A stretch of 64,000 nucleotides of DNA from an uncultured Salinisphaerales bacterium (GTDB taxonomy: Bacteria > Pseudomonadota > Gammaproteobacteria > Nevskiales > CAJXLF01). A program made the position numbers and the translations under genes. This document shows positions 25,570-34,455 of the stretch, in pieces; position 1 is the first letter of the stretch; every line of letters begins with the position of its first letter. The stretch covers positions 186,001 to 250,000 of the forward strand of contig CAJXLF010000003.1 in the NCBI GenBank assembly GCA_913055805.1. Reading direction: 5' to 3'. The notes below the pieces were generated by a model. That model searched no databases, had not been told where the DNA came from, and was given only the letters and a program-made list of their open reading frames with translations.

Positions 25570-26607
25570 ATGCACAACGAATTGACCAACCACGCCAGCC
25601 CGGCCGGGGACTATGTCTACATGGCCTATGCCCGCGGGCTGCTGGATTACATGGAGGAACAGGGCTGTGCTGCCACCGTGCTGCTGGCCGCGGCGCATAT
25701 CGACCCCGGCCTGCTCGAGGACTCGCAGGCGATGCTCACGGGCGAGCAATATTGCCTGCTGTGGGATGAGGCCGTGCGCCACAGCGGCGATGACGACCTG
25801 GGTCTGCATGTTGGCGAAGTGGTGCGTCCGGGCAAGTACGGCATCCTCGGTTACGCCATGATGAGCAGTTCCACCCTGCTGGATGCCCTGGATCGCCAGC
25901 GCCGTTACCAGGATCTGGTGGGCAAGGTGGGCCGCTCCGAGCTGATCTGTGAGGGCGACATGGCCACCCTGCAATGGGACTCACCGCTGGCCCAGCGTTC
26001 ACGCCATGCCGGCGAGGAACATCTGGCCAGCTGGATGTCTTTCGCGCGCGCCATGCTCGGCACGGGTAAGCGCGCCTTCACGGCCAGCTTTGTACACGCG
26101 CAGCCGGCAGACATCTCTGAACATGAGCGGATCTTTGACTGTGAACTGCTGTTCGAGCAGCCCTGCACCGCCGTCAGCTTTCCGCGTGAATACCTGAGCA
26201 TTTCCCTGCGTGAGAAGAATCCGGGCCTGCAACAACTGCTCGACAGCCACGCCGAACAACTGCTGCAGCAACTGGCGCCGACCGACGACCATGCCATCGA
26301 TCAGGTGCGCAAGGTCATCAGTGACTTTCTGATTGAAGGCACGCCCACCATCGAACAGGTGGCCGAAACGCTGGACACCGCGCCGCGCAGCCTGCAGCGC
26401 AAACTGTCAGCGGCTGGATGGAGTTACAAGGAATTGCTGGACGAAGTACGCAAGAAACTGGCCATTGAGTACATGCGCGACGGCCAGCTCAGCATTCTGG
26501 ATATTGCCTATGCCCTGGGCTTCTCCGAACAGAGCCCCTTCCAGCGTGCCTTCAAGCGCTGGACCGGGCAGACACCCGGCCAGTACCGCAGTCAGCTTGG
26601 CGCCTGA
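25570..26607 (+). CDS. AraC family transcriptional regulator (OruR/ArgR-like type)
   Basis: A 345-residue regulator with an N-terminal Arabinose_bd-type ligand domain (about 20-200; the phrase GILGYAMMSSSTLLDAL is typical) and a C-terminal double helix-turn-helix (about 245-340) including VAETLDTAPRSLQRKL and IAYALGFSEQSPFQRAFKRW. This subtype commonly senses fatty-acid-like or small hydrophobic ligands. The ATG at 25570 is used; the upstream in-frame start at 25492 would overlap the divergent hydroxylase gene. It most likely controls the divergent lipid operon. Confidence 0.88.
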   Translation: MHNELTNHASPAGDYVYMAYARGLLDYMEEQGCAATVLLAAAHIDPGLLEDSQAMLTGEQYCLLWDEAVRHSGDDDLGLHVGEVVRPGKYGILGYAMMSSSTLLDALDRQRRYQDLVGKVGRSELICEGDMATLQWDSPLAQRSRHAGEEHLASWMSFARAMLGTGKRAFTASFVHAQPADISEHERIFDCELLFEQPCTAVSFPREYLSISLREKNPGLQQLLDSHAEQLLQQLAPTDDHAIDQVRKVISDFLIEGTPTIEQVAETLDTAPRSLQRKLSAAGWSYKELLDEVRKKLAIEYMRDGQLSILDIAYALGFSEQSPFQRAFKRWTGQTPGQYRSQLGA

Positions 26608-28065
26608 TTACTCCGGCAGGAATCCGCACTGACTCGGCGATGCCGACAGCGAAAAGGCTTCGCTGAGCACACGCCCGTCAAAACCGTTCTGCGACATGCC
26701 CAGCAACCAGGCCACGGTCGGCGCCACATCTACGTTCTCCGACTGGCCCGGCCGCCGCTCCAGGTGACTGACCGGCTCGTCAGCTTCGGCGATCGTCTGC
26801 GCCTTGATGAAGGACGCGCCACCACCTATCAGGAAGGTATTGTGCAGGGTCACTTCATGGCCATGGTTGCCGGGAATCGGGTTGTCCTGCGGACCGGGGT
26901 CGGAAAAGCGGTAGCCATCCTCGGCCGAGAGCACCAGGTCGCCGATGTTTTCATGCGCAGAATCGAACACCGAGGACAGCTGCTTTTCGCTGCCCGGATC
27001 TTCCGGGTTGGGTTCCACATACCAGACATCGGCCACCCCCGTCACCCCGAGCAGAGCATCACGCGCGGCCTTGAGACGCTGGTGACCGGCGGTGGTGCCG
27101 CGCTCGCTCTGGTCGGTGAGAAATATACTGTCGGTACCGCCTGACTGAATCGCCGCCAACCCGCCAATACCATCCAGCGTAGCCTGGGCGTTGATGAAAT
27201 CCAGTGGCAGGGACCAGTCCATACCGTGATCGCTGACGATGAACAGCACCGTATCCTCCCAGCGCCCCTGAGCCTGCAGTTCATCGATCAGCATGCTGAT
27301 GCGGATATCGGTTTCCAGCAGCACGGTATTACGCAGCAGGGGCACACCCAGATTGCCGGTTTCGTCGGCATGACCGGTGCGGTCCACCTGGCCGAGATTC
27401 ACGAACATGAAGTCCACATCGGGTAATGCCGTCAGGGCCTGACCCATGGTGGTCAGGTCCGGCGTCAGCCCTGCAGGTGATGGAAGAAAAGTCAGATCGC
27501 CCGTCGGATCGAAGTGAATATCCGGCTCGACATTACGGCCGCAATCCTCGCCCGAAAAACCGCAACCCGAGAAGACCTCATACAGATAATCCTTGGACAT
27601 GATCGCCGCCGTCCGAAGATTTGGACATTCGTTCTTGATGCGGGTGAACAGGTTATCCACCTCGACCTCGGTCGGCAGGGACAGATCGCGGTCTTCCAGC
27701 GCACCCATGCGGTTCCAGTAGGTATTGGTGGGAATGCCGTTACTGCCCGGATAGACCCCGGTCATCATGGCCACGTGGTTGGGGATGGTTTCAGCGGAAA
27801 ACACCGAACGGCTTTCATTGTAAAAAGTCCCGCTGTCGCGCAACCCGACCAGGGCGGGCGTGGGGGTAAGCGCCGCGCCAATCTCTTCGGGCATGAGGCT
27901 GTCGATCACCACCACCAGCACCGTGAGTTTGCTTTCACCCACCTGGCCACCGCCATTGCCGCCACCGAAATCGTCGTCGTTATCGCTGCCGCAAGCCGAC
28001 AACCCCAGCATCATCACCGGCAGCAACCACCTGTATGCCTTCAATACCACCCAAAGCCTGCTCAT
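26608..28065 (-). CDS. Alkaline-phosphatase-superfamily (type I phosphodiesterase) lipoprotein
   Basis: A 485-residue lipoprotein with lipobox LSAC followed by GSDNDDDFGGGNGGG, an acidic/Gly tether. The catalytic domain has the phosphodiesterase/nucleotide pyrophosphatase layout: first metal Asp in VVVIDSLMPEE, nucleophile Thr in AETIPNHVAMMTGVYP, then D..H in VNLGQVDRTGHAD, SDHGMDWSLP and the late His in GNHGHEVTLHN. It should cleave phosphodiester or phosphate-ester bonds outside the inner membrane. The ATG at 28065 has GGAGAGGG upstream. Its stop abuts the AraC gene stop with no gap (convergent). Confidence 0.85.
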   Translation of the reverse strand: MSRLWVVLKAYRWLLPVMMLGLSACGSDNDDDFGGGNGGGQVGESKLTVLVVVIDSLMPEEIGAALTPTPALVGLRDSGTFYNESRSVFSAETIPNHVAMMTGVYPGSNGIPTNTYWNRMGALEDRDLSLPTEVEVDNLFTRIKNECPNLRTAAIMSKDYLYEVFSGCGFSGEDCGRNVEPDIHFDPTGDLTFLPSPAGLTPDLTTMGQALTALPDVDFMFVNLGQVDRTGHADETGNLGVPLLRNTVLLETDIRISMLIDELQAQGRWEDTVLFIVSDHGMDWSLPLDFINAQATLDGIGGLAAIQSGGTDSIFLTDQSERGTTAGHQRLKAARDALLGVTGVADVWYVEPNPEDPGSEKQLSSVFDSAHENIGDLVLSAEDGYRFSDPGPQDNPIPGNHGHEVTLHNTFLIGGGASFIKAQTIAEADEPVSHLERRPGQSENVDVAPTVAWLLGMSQNGFDGRVLSEAFSLSASPSQCGFLPE

Positions 28066-28195
28066 GCACCCTCTCCCGCCTGCATCGTTATATAGTGGCT
28101 CTATGTTACCCCCTTGACCGTCGCTGGCAATGCCGGGGGAAAGCAACACAGATGAGCGGCCCGCATGTCAGAATGATGTTTACGGGAGGCGCAAA

Positions 28196-29539
28196 ATGCA
28201 GGAAGTCGTCGCAATTTTTGAATTTCTGAGTTCGGTGATCGCCACCTTCAATGGTCAGGCGGTACTCACCGTGATTTCACTCGGCATGGGCCTGGCCTTC
28301 TATGCCGCCGACCCGCAGTCTCCCACCAGCAAATACCTGGCATTGTTCTTCCTTGGCGTGGGCGCTTCCATTGCCCTGAATACCAGCTTCTACCACCTCT
28401 ATACCCAGGAAACCGTTCCGCACTGGACCGGCATCTCCGGCGTTGCCGACATGGTTGCCGCAGTGGGTGGTTTTGAATGGATTCTGCGCATACGCCGCAC
28501 CATTCCCTCACATGATCTGCGTACCACAACAGGTGACAACGTTCTGCGCGTGGCCCAGGCACTGATGCTGTTCTATGCGGTCATGGGTTTCATCTACCCC
28601 ACGGTGAAGGCGCATGAATTTTTCGGTTCCTTTGCCACCCCTAATGAAGCGCTGTTCGACAAGGGCTTCTGGCTGTTTGCCCTGCCCATGGAAGCTTCCA
28701 TGACACTGGGGGCTTTTTCGGTACTGCTGATTCTCAATCGGCGCCCGGAGGTACAGGAAAGTATCCGTCTGATCGCCTTCGTCATTGCCGTGCCCTTCCT
28801 GGCGGCCGGGCTGGTGCTGCCGACGCATATGGCCTCCATTTCCTCTTCGATTGGCCTGATGATTTTTCTGATCGGCGCCATTCAGTACCACATTCATCAG
28901 GGCCGGCGCGGTCTGTTCATGAGTCGCTTCCTGTCACCCCAGGTACTGGAAATGGTGCGCCAGAGCGGCATGGATGCCACGCTCAAGGATCAGAATCAGG
29001 AAATCAGCGTGGTCGCCTGCGACCTGCGCGGCTTTACGGCGTTTTCCGAAGCCAACAGTTCGCAGCGGGTGATTACCGTACTGCGTGAATACTATGATGC
29101 CGTTGGTGAAATCGTCGCCTCGCACGGCGCCACCATCAAGGACTATGCCGGGGACGGCATCCTCATTCTGGTCGGCGCACCGCTGGCCTATGACGACCAT
29201 GCCCCCAAGGCCCTGCACATCGCCCAACATATCGTGGAACGTGTCACTATCCTCGCCCAGAGCTGGTCACAGAACGGACCGCAGCTAGGTGTGGGTGTAG
29301 GCATCGCCAGCGGGCCCGTCACCGTCGGGGTGATCGGCGGCGAGGGCCGCATGGAATACGCGGCAGTCGGCTCGGCAGTGAATCTGGCTTCCCGCCTATG
29401 CGAAAACGCCAAGAATCGTGAAGTCCTGCTCGATGGCCGCACAAGGGAATTACTCGGGTCGGAGGTTACGCAGCTGGATTCACGCGAGGGCCTGAACCTG
29501 AAGGGTTTCGGCAACAACGTGCCGCACTGGGCGCTGTAG
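28196..29539 (+). CDS. Membrane-bound class III nucleotide cyclase
   Basis: A 447-residue protein with a six- to seven-helix membrane domain (residues about 1-240) and a C-terminal class III adenylate/guanylate cyclase catalytic domain (about 275-440). Both metal-binding aspartates are visible, in ACDLRGFTAF and YAGDGILILVG, and the late motif AAVGSAVNLASRLCENA includes the transition-state Asn and Arg. It should make cAMP (or cGMP) in response to a membrane signal. The ATG at 28196 follows GGGAGG by 6 nt. It ends directly against dusB (no gap, convergent). Confidence 0.88.
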   Translation: MQEVVAIFEFLSSVIATFNGQAVLTVISLGMGLAFYAADPQSPTSKYLALFFLGVGASIALNTSFYHLYTQETVPHWTGISGVADMVAAVGGFEWILRIRRTIPSHDLRTTTGDNVLRVAQALMLFYAVMGFIYPTVKAHEFFGSFATPNEALFDKGFWLFALPMEASMTLGAFSVLLILNRRPEVQESIRLIAFVIAVPFLAAGLVLPTHMASISSSIGLMIFLIGAIQYHIHQGRRGLFMSRFLSPQVLEMVRQSGMDATLKDQNQEISVVACDLRGFTAFSEANSSQRVITVLREYYDAVGEIVASHGATIKDYAGDGILILVGAPLAYDDHAPKALHIAQHIVERVTILAQSWSQNGPQLGVGVGIASGPVTVGVIGGEGRMEYAAVGSAVNLASRLCENAKNREVLLDGRTRELLGSEVTQLDSREGLNLKGFGNNVPHWAL

Positions 29540-30526
29540 TCAGGCAGCCCGGGGCAAGACCGCCTGCTCGAAGAATGCAGCCAGACTGGTCTTCTGATCC
29601 GCCGCTGACTCCGCGCGCAAGATTCTCTGCCGCCAGTTAACCGAAGCCTGCCGTGCATCCAGATACCAGGCGACGTGCTTGCGCGTGATTTTCACGGCCA
29701 GACGCTCACCGTAAAAGGCGTAGAGATTATCCAGATGCTCATTCAGCACCTGGTATTGAAATTCATCGGCGGGATCATCCAGCTGCTCTCCTGTCTCCAG
29801 ATAATGCGCCACCTGCCCATAGATCCAGGGCCGGCCCTGCGCTGCCCGGCCAATCATCAGGCCATCGGCTCCGGTATGCCGGAGCACCTGTAGCGCCTTC
29901 TGCGGCGAGTCGATATCGCCGTTGGCGATCACCGGAATGTCTACCGCCTGTTTGACTGCCGCAATCGTGTCGTACTCGGCCTCGCCCTTGTAGGCATCCG
30001 CGCGGGTGCGGCCATGCAGCGTGAGGGCGGCAATACCGGCATCCTCGGCCATACGCGCAATGCTCAGGGCATTGCGATTGCCCCGGTGCGGCCCGGTGCG
30101 AAACTTCAGTGTCACCGGCACATCCACGGCGCCCGCGGTGGCCCGCAGAATCTCGCCCACCAGTTTCTCGTCGGCCAGCAGGGCCGAACCGGCAGCGCGT
30201 TTGCAGACTTTCTTGGCCGGGCAGCCCATGTTGATATCGATGATCTGCGCGCCCCGCGCCACGTTGTAACGCGCCGCCTCCGCCATCATTTCCGGCGCCC
30301 AGCCGGCGATCTGGATCACCCGTGGTTCGACCTCGCCGTCATGATTGCTGCGCCGGCGATGCTTGTCCGTGCCCCACAGCGCGGGGTTGGCGGCCACCAT
30401 TTCAGACACGGCCATGCCCGCACCCAGACGTTTGCACATCTGCCGGAACGGCCGGTCAGTGACACCCGCCATGGGCGCCACCACCAACCGGTTAGGCAAC
30501 AGATACGGGCCGATGCGCAGGGACAT
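29540..30526 (-). CDS. dusB: tRNA-dihydrouridine synthase B
   Basis: A 328-residue FMN enzyme reducing uridines in the tRNA D-loop. Signatures are APMAGVTDRPFR at the N-terminus, the catalytic cysteine in NMGCPAKKVC (about residue 100), the KFRTG strand, and GRAAQGRPWI. Many gammaproteobacteria have fis after dusB; here no fis follows, and the opposite-strand cyclase gene abuts instead. A small helical-protein gene lies 6 bp upstream on the same strand, so the two are co-transcribed. Confidence 0.93.
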   Translation of the reverse strand: MSLRIGPYLLPNRLVVAPMAGVTDRPFRQMCKRLGAGMAVSEMVAANPALWGTDKHRRRSNHDGEVEPRVIQIAGWAPEMMAEAARYNVARGAQIIDINMGCPAKKVCKRAAGSALLADEKLVGEILRATAGAVDVPVTLKFRTGPHRGNRNALSIARMAEDAGIAALTLHGRTRADAYKGEAEYDTIAAVKQAVDIPVIANGDIDSPQKALQVLRHTGADGLMIGRAAQGRPWIYGQVAHYLETGEQLDDPADEFQYQVLNEHLDNLYAFYGERLAVKITRKHVAWYLDARQASVNWRQRILRAESAADQKTSLAAFFEQAVLPRAA

Positions 30527-30532
30527 GGACGT

Positions 30533-30802
30533 TTAGCCTTCCTCGCCCTGTCCCAGACGGCGCAGCGCCTCATCAGCCAGCTCGCCCACGCGGGCGTTCA
30601 CTTCACGGATGGTGTCATAGACGGTGCCAACGGTTTCGTCGTGCAGGTCACGGGCCTTGCCCACCATGCCTTCGATGGCGGCAATCTTTTCCAGCTGGTC
30701 GAAGGGCAGTGCAGCCACACGCTGATGCACTTCTTCCACCGTGGTGGCGCCATGATCAATGGCATCTTCCACCAGATCCTTGAGGTCCTGAATACGTCCC
30801 AT
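30533..30802 (-). CDS. Small helical protein of unknown function
   Basis: An 89-residue, charged, wholly helical protein with an amphipathic pattern (MGRIQDLKDLVEDAIDHGAT at the start; KARDLHDETVGTVYDTIREV in the middle). It has no membrane segment or cysteine. A perfect ribosome site (GGAGG, 7 nt from the ATG) sets the start at 30802; the longer frame to 31105 overlaps the divergent transporter and is a shadow. It is co-transcribed with dusB. Confidence 0.7.
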   Translation of the reverse strand: MGRIQDLKDLVEDAIDHGATTVEEVHQRVAALPFDQLEKIAAIEGMVGKARDLHDETVGTVYDTIREVNARVGELADEALRRLGQGEEG

Positions 30803-30919
30803 GGTGATCCTCCTTTGGTTTGAAGCGCGTATTTTGGGGCAGCATGCCGCAGGCAACAAGCAAGGGCCATGACGCTTGGGCATAATGCGGGACGGAGACA
30901 TTAACAAGATTACCCAGCA

Positions 30920-33253
30920 ATGATTACGCAGGAACAGATCCTCCGGGTATTGATCCCGCTCATATATGGCCGCCGCAAACTGGCCATGGCGATCCTCGTG
31001 CTGTTCACGGGAGTGATGCTCTACCAGTCCATGCAGGTCGGTATCGATGCCGGGTTCGAGAAACAGATTCCGCTCGAACACCCCTATATGCAGACCTTCA
31101 AGCAATATGAAGAAGCCTTTGGCGGCGCCAACCTGATTTCCGTGGTCCTCATGAATGAGGATGGCGACATCTACAACGAACAGTTCCTGGAAACCCTGCG
31201 CAAGGTCACGGACGAGGTCTTCTTCCTGCCCGGTGTGGACCGCGCCAGTGTGCGTTCACTGTTCACACCGGGCGTGCGCTACATCGAGATCGTGGAAGAC
31301 GGCTTCTCCGGAGACGACGTGGTGCCACGGGACTACCAGCCTGACCCGGCCATGTTCGAGAAGATTCGCAACAACGTCGGCAAGGCGGGTGTCATCGGAC
31401 GGCTGGTGGCCAACAACCAGGACGGCGCCATGGTGGTGGCCGAGTTACTGGAATGGCACCCGGTGACCGGCGAGAAACTCGACTACCGCGAAGTGGCGGA
31501 AAAACTGGAAGCCATCCGTCAGGAATTTGAAGGCGAAGGCATCCGCATTCATATCATCGGCTTTGCCAAGATCATTGGCGATGTCACCGATGCCGCGCTC
31601 GAAGTCGTGTCCTTCTTTGCCGTGGCCCTGCTGCTGTCCATGCTGCTGTTATGGGCCTTCTGCGGTTCCTTCCGTCTGTCGCTACTGCCACTGGGCGCGG
31701 CGATCGTGGCTGTGGTGTGGGAGTTCGGCCTGCTGCACAGCGCCGGCATGGGACTCGACCCCTTCGCTATCCTGGTGCCCTTCCTGGTGCTGTCCATCGG
31801 CGTCAGCCATGGGGTGCAGTACATCAATGCCTGGGGCAATGAAGTCGCCGAGAACGGCCTCAACAGTTACGACGCATCGGTAGAAACCTTCCGGCGCCTG
31901 GCCATTCCCGGCACCACGGCCCTGATTACCGATGTCATCGGTTTTGCCACGATTGCCCTCATTGAGATCGATATCGTGCAGGAAATGGCGGTCAATGCCG
32001 CCCTGGGCATGGCCGCGATCATCATTACCAACAAGGCCATGCTGCCCATCGTCCTGACCTGGGTCCACCTGGCCGATGTCGACAAGTTCCGGCAACGTCA
32101 GCATCAACGCAAGGAACTGGGCGATCGTCTGTGGAAAATTCTGGCTGTGCTCACGGACGTCCGCTGGGCCAGCCTGACCTTGCTGATCTGCGCCGCATTC
32201 CTGGCGGGGAGTATCTGGAAGTATCAGGACCTCAAGATCGGGGATCTGCAGGTCGGCGTACCCGAGCTGCGCCCGGACAGCCGCTACAACATCGACTCGC
32301 AAGCCATTGCACAGAACTTCTACCTCGGTGTCGATCTGCTCAAGGTGATTGTCGAAACCGATGCCGAGGCCTGTATTCGCCACGATGTGATGGAAACCAT
32401 CGACCGTTATGCCTGGCATATGCAGAACACCACCGGGGTGCAACTGGTCGTATCCCTGCCCCAGGTCGGCAAACGCATCCGTGGCGAATGGAACGAGGGA
32501 AACCTGGCCTGGCGCACCCTGCCCCGCAACCAGTTCGAGCTGGTCCAGGCCATCAATCCGGTGCCGACGTCCGCCGGCCTGAAAAACCCGGACTGCAGCG
32601 TCATGCCGGTGCTGATTTTCACCACTGACCACCGGGCAGAAACCATTTCCCGAATCGTGCAGGCCACCAAGGATTTCAATGCCGGCATCCCCGAAAGCGT
32701 GCCCGTGAATCTGGCACTGGCTTCCGGCAATGTCGGCGTCATGGCCGCCACCAACGAGGAGATCAAGGCCAAGGAAGTCGAGGTTGTGCTCTGGGTCTAT
32801 GCGGTCTTGCTGCTGTTCATCTGGCTCTCGTTCCGCAGCGTTCCCAGCATTATCTGTATTGTCGGCCCGCTGGCGCTGGTCTCGATGATGACCTACGCCT
32901 TCATGGCGCTGATGGATATCGGTCTGAAATCCGCCACCCTGCCCGTGGTGGCCTTCGGGGTGGGCATCGGCGTCGACGACGGCATCTACCTGTGGAGTGT
33001 GCTGCAGAAATACCTGGATGCCGGCAAACCGTTACGCACGGCCTGGTATGGCACCCTGCAGCACACCGGCAAGGCCGTGATCTTTACCTCGGTCGCCCTG
33101 CTGGTCAGCGTAAGCACCTGGTTGTTTTCCGGCCTGCAATTCCAGGCCGACATGGGCCTGCTGCTGGTGTTCATGTTTACCGCCAACCTGTTCGGCGCCA
33201 TTCTGGTATTGCCGGCCATAGCCCACTTTCTGGTCCGGCCCAGGGCCGGCTAG
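30920..33253 (+). CDS. RND-superfamily MMPL-type transporter
   Basis: A 777-residue inner-membrane protein with the two-fold RND layout: helix 1 (about 20-40), an extracytoplasmic loop, helices 2-6 (about 225-390), helix 7 (about 418), a second large loop and helices 8-12 (about 625-770). Proton-relay-like acidic residues occur in GVGIGVDDGIYLW. The first loop is shorter than in drug-efflux RND pumps, as in hydrophobe/lipid-type MMPL transporters. Such proteins recur beside DUF1302/DUF1329 genes, and both are in this region, so export or retrieval of lipids or sterol-like molecules is likely. No membrane-fusion or TolC gene is adjacent. Confidence 0.87.
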   Translation: MITQEQILRVLIPLIYGRRKLAMAILVLFTGVMLYQSMQVGIDAGFEKQIPLEHPYMQTFKQYEEAFGGANLISVVLMNEDGDIYNEQFLETLRKVTDEVFFLPGVDRASVRSLFTPGVRYIEIVEDGFSGDDVVPRDYQPDPAMFEKIRNNVGKAGVIGRLVANNQDGAMVVAELLEWHPVTGEKLDYREVAEKLEAIRQEFEGEGIRIHIIGFAKIIGDVTDAALEVVSFFAVALLLSMLLLWAFCGSFRLSLLPLGAAIVAVVWEFGLLHSAGMGLDPFAILVPFLVLSIGVSHGVQYINAWGNEVAENGLNSYDASVETFRRLAIPGTTALITDVIGFATIALIEIDIVQEMAVNAALGMAAIIITNKAMLPIVLTWVHLADVDKFRQRQHQRKELGDRLWKILAVLTDVRWASLTLLICAAFLAGSIWKYQDLKIGDLQVGVPELRPDSRYNIDSQAIAQNFYLGVDLLKVIVETDAEACIRHDVMETIDRYAWHMQNTTGVQLVVSLPQVGKRIRGEWNEGNLAWRTLPRNQFELVQAINPVPTSAGLKNPDCSVMPVLIFTTDHRAETISRIVQATKDFNAGIPESVPVNLALASGNVGVMAATNEEIKAKEVEVVLWVYAVLLLFIWLSFRSVPSIICIVGPLALVSMMTYAFMALMDIGLKSATLPVVAFGVGIGVDDGIYLWSVLQKYLDAGKPLRTAWYGTLQHTGKAVIFTSVALLVSVSTWLFSGLQFQADMGLLLVFMFTANLFGAILVLPAIAHFLVRPRAG

Positions 33254-33261
33254 TCAGCTAG

Positions 33262-34023
33262 TCAGGCAGCCTGCAACTCAGTACGCAGTATGTCCGGGGT
33301 ATCGGTGAACACGCCATCCACCCCCATGGCCATGAGCTGTCTGAGACGCGGCATTTCGTTCACGGTGTAGGGAAACACCTTGGCGCCGATGTGATGCATG
33401 GCCTGCACCAGCTCAGCCGTGGTCTGCACATGCCAGGGATGCAGGGAATAGGCCCGCAAGCTTTCACAGACCACGACCGGGTCAAAGTCGGTCAGGGGCC
33501 GCCGAAAAATCAGGCCCAGACGCATGTCCGGATCGAGTTCGCGGATATATTCCAGCAGGTAGAAATTCACGCTGGACAGAATCACCTGCTCGCGCAGCCC
33601 GCGCTCATCCAGCAGGGTCATCAGACGTGACAGGGCTGCCTGCATGCGTCCCGACTGATTCAGGGGAAAGAACGGCTTGACCTCGATATTGAGGTCAATG
33701 CGCCCGGCGATTTTTTCCAGCACCTCGTCCAGCGCAGGCACATGGATGCTGTCCGGCTGCGAGCCGAACCAGTGCCCGGCATCCATCTCCACAATTTCGT
33801 CGCTCGGATAGTGGCAGACAAAGCCGGAACTGTCGGTGGTGCGCATGAGCGTGTCGTCATGAATGACGACGAACGCCCCGTCACTGCTCAGGGCAATGTC
33901 CAGTTCGATCATGTCGGCGCCGGCCTGCACTGCCGCCTCAAAGGCCGGCATGGTGTTTTCCGGGTACTGGCGACTCATGCCCCGGTGGGCAATGAGCAGA
34001 GGAACTTTTTTCTCCCAGGGCAT
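33262..34023 (-). CDS. Glycerophosphodiester phosphodiesterase
   Basis: A 253-residue GDPD-type TIM-barrel enzyme without signal peptide, like cytosolic UgpQ. It releases sn-glycerol 3-phosphate from glycerophosphodiesters. The catalytic and metal residues are visible in AHRGMSRQYPENT, MIELDIALSSDG, FVVIHDDTL and LNIEVKP. The ATG at 34023 is preferred; the longer frame reaches a GTG at 34050 that lies inside the 20-bp repeat described next and is likely not a true start. It converges on the RND gene with an 8-bp gap. Confidence 0.88.
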   Translation of the reverse strand: MPWEKKVPLLIAHRGMSRQYPENTMPAFEAAVQAGADMIELDIALSSDGAFVVIHDDTLMRTTDSSGFVCHYPSDEIVEMDAGHWFGSQPDSIHVPALDEVLEKIAGRIDLNIEVKPFFPLNQSGRMQAALSRLMTLLDERGLREQVILSSVNFYLLEYIRELDPDMRLGLIFRRPLTDFDPVVVCESLRAYSLHPWHVQTTAELVQAMHHIGAKVFPYTVNEMPRLRQLMAMGVDGVFTDTPDILRTELQAA

Positions 34024-34044
34024 ACAGCACTCGCAAAGACGTGT

Positions 34045-34075
34045 ATCCACAGATTACACAGATTCTCACAGATTA
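34045..34075 (+). repeat. Third copy of the GxxExxY-cassette end sequence
   Basis: The 20 bp ATCCACAGATTACACAGATT at 34045-34064 are identical to the terminal repeats at 44937-44956 and 45349-45368, and the following TCACAGATTA also matches the left end of that cassette. No cassette gene or opposite end is found here, so this is a solo or left-over end. Confidence 0.9.
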
Positions 34076-34108
34076 GAACTGGCAGATTAGAACTGGCAGA
34101 TTGGAACT
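34067..34108 (+). repeat. 14-bp tandem repeat, three units
   Basis: Units CACAGATTAGAACT, GGCAGATTAGAACT and GGCAGATTGGAACT follow each other; units differ at one to three bases. The first unit grows out of the cassette-end repeat, so the tandem probably arose by slippage there. Confidence 0.85.
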
Positions 34109-34148
34109 GGGAAATCGTTACAGTGCTGAGGCAAGAACCGTCATCGAC

Positions 34149-34160
34149 GTTACATGTAAC
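34149..34160 (+). promoter_or_regulatory. Palindrome upstream of the mazEF remnant
   Basis: GTTACATGTAAC is a perfect 12-bp palindrome 53 bp before the remnant's ATG, in the place where a toxin-antitoxin autorepressor operator would be. Function inferred only from position. Confidence 0.4.
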
Positions 34161-34212
34161 AAAGTGCAGAATACCAGTATCAAGTTATTTGTCATTCCCA
34201 TGGAGTCTGTTG

Positions 34213-34455
34213 ATGGCAACTCATGTATCAGAACGGGTACGCAAGCGCCGTAACGCCTTTAAAATCATCACCGTGCCGCGGGAGCAGGTCACCGGCAGCA
34301 TAGGCGAGATTGATCAGAAAACCTTGATCGAAGTGAACAGGCGACTCGCGATTTTCCTGGGAATAGCCAGCCAACGCTTGCCTTTACGCATTCCGGAAAA
34401 TCCCGAAGGGATTTATCCGGAATCCAAACCTACTTCAAATCGAAAGTGGCGCTGA
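34213..34455 (+). pseudogene. mazEF toxin-antitoxin remnant, internally deleted
   Basis: An 80-codon frame that joins two parts. Residues 1-16 (MATHVSERVRKRRNAF) match the start of DUF3018/MazE-type antitoxins. Residues from about 18 (IITVPREQVTGSIGEIDQKT to VNRRLAIFLGIA) match the C-terminal end of MazF-type mRNA interferases. All of the antitoxin body and most of the toxin, including its catalytic N-terminal half, are missing, so one deletion has fused the two genes in frame. The tail after FLGIA, where MazF normally ends, is read-through into the 3' end of the next (opposite) gene, which it overlaps by 26 bp. GGAG lies 8 nt before the ATG, so the chimera may be translated but cannot be a functional toxin. 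Confidence 0.8.

Noticed and set aside
34024-34050. N-terminal extension of the GDPD gene to GTG 34050
   Set aside because: The added residues derive from the cassette-end repeat and intergenic sequence; the enzyme fold starts after the ATG at 34023.
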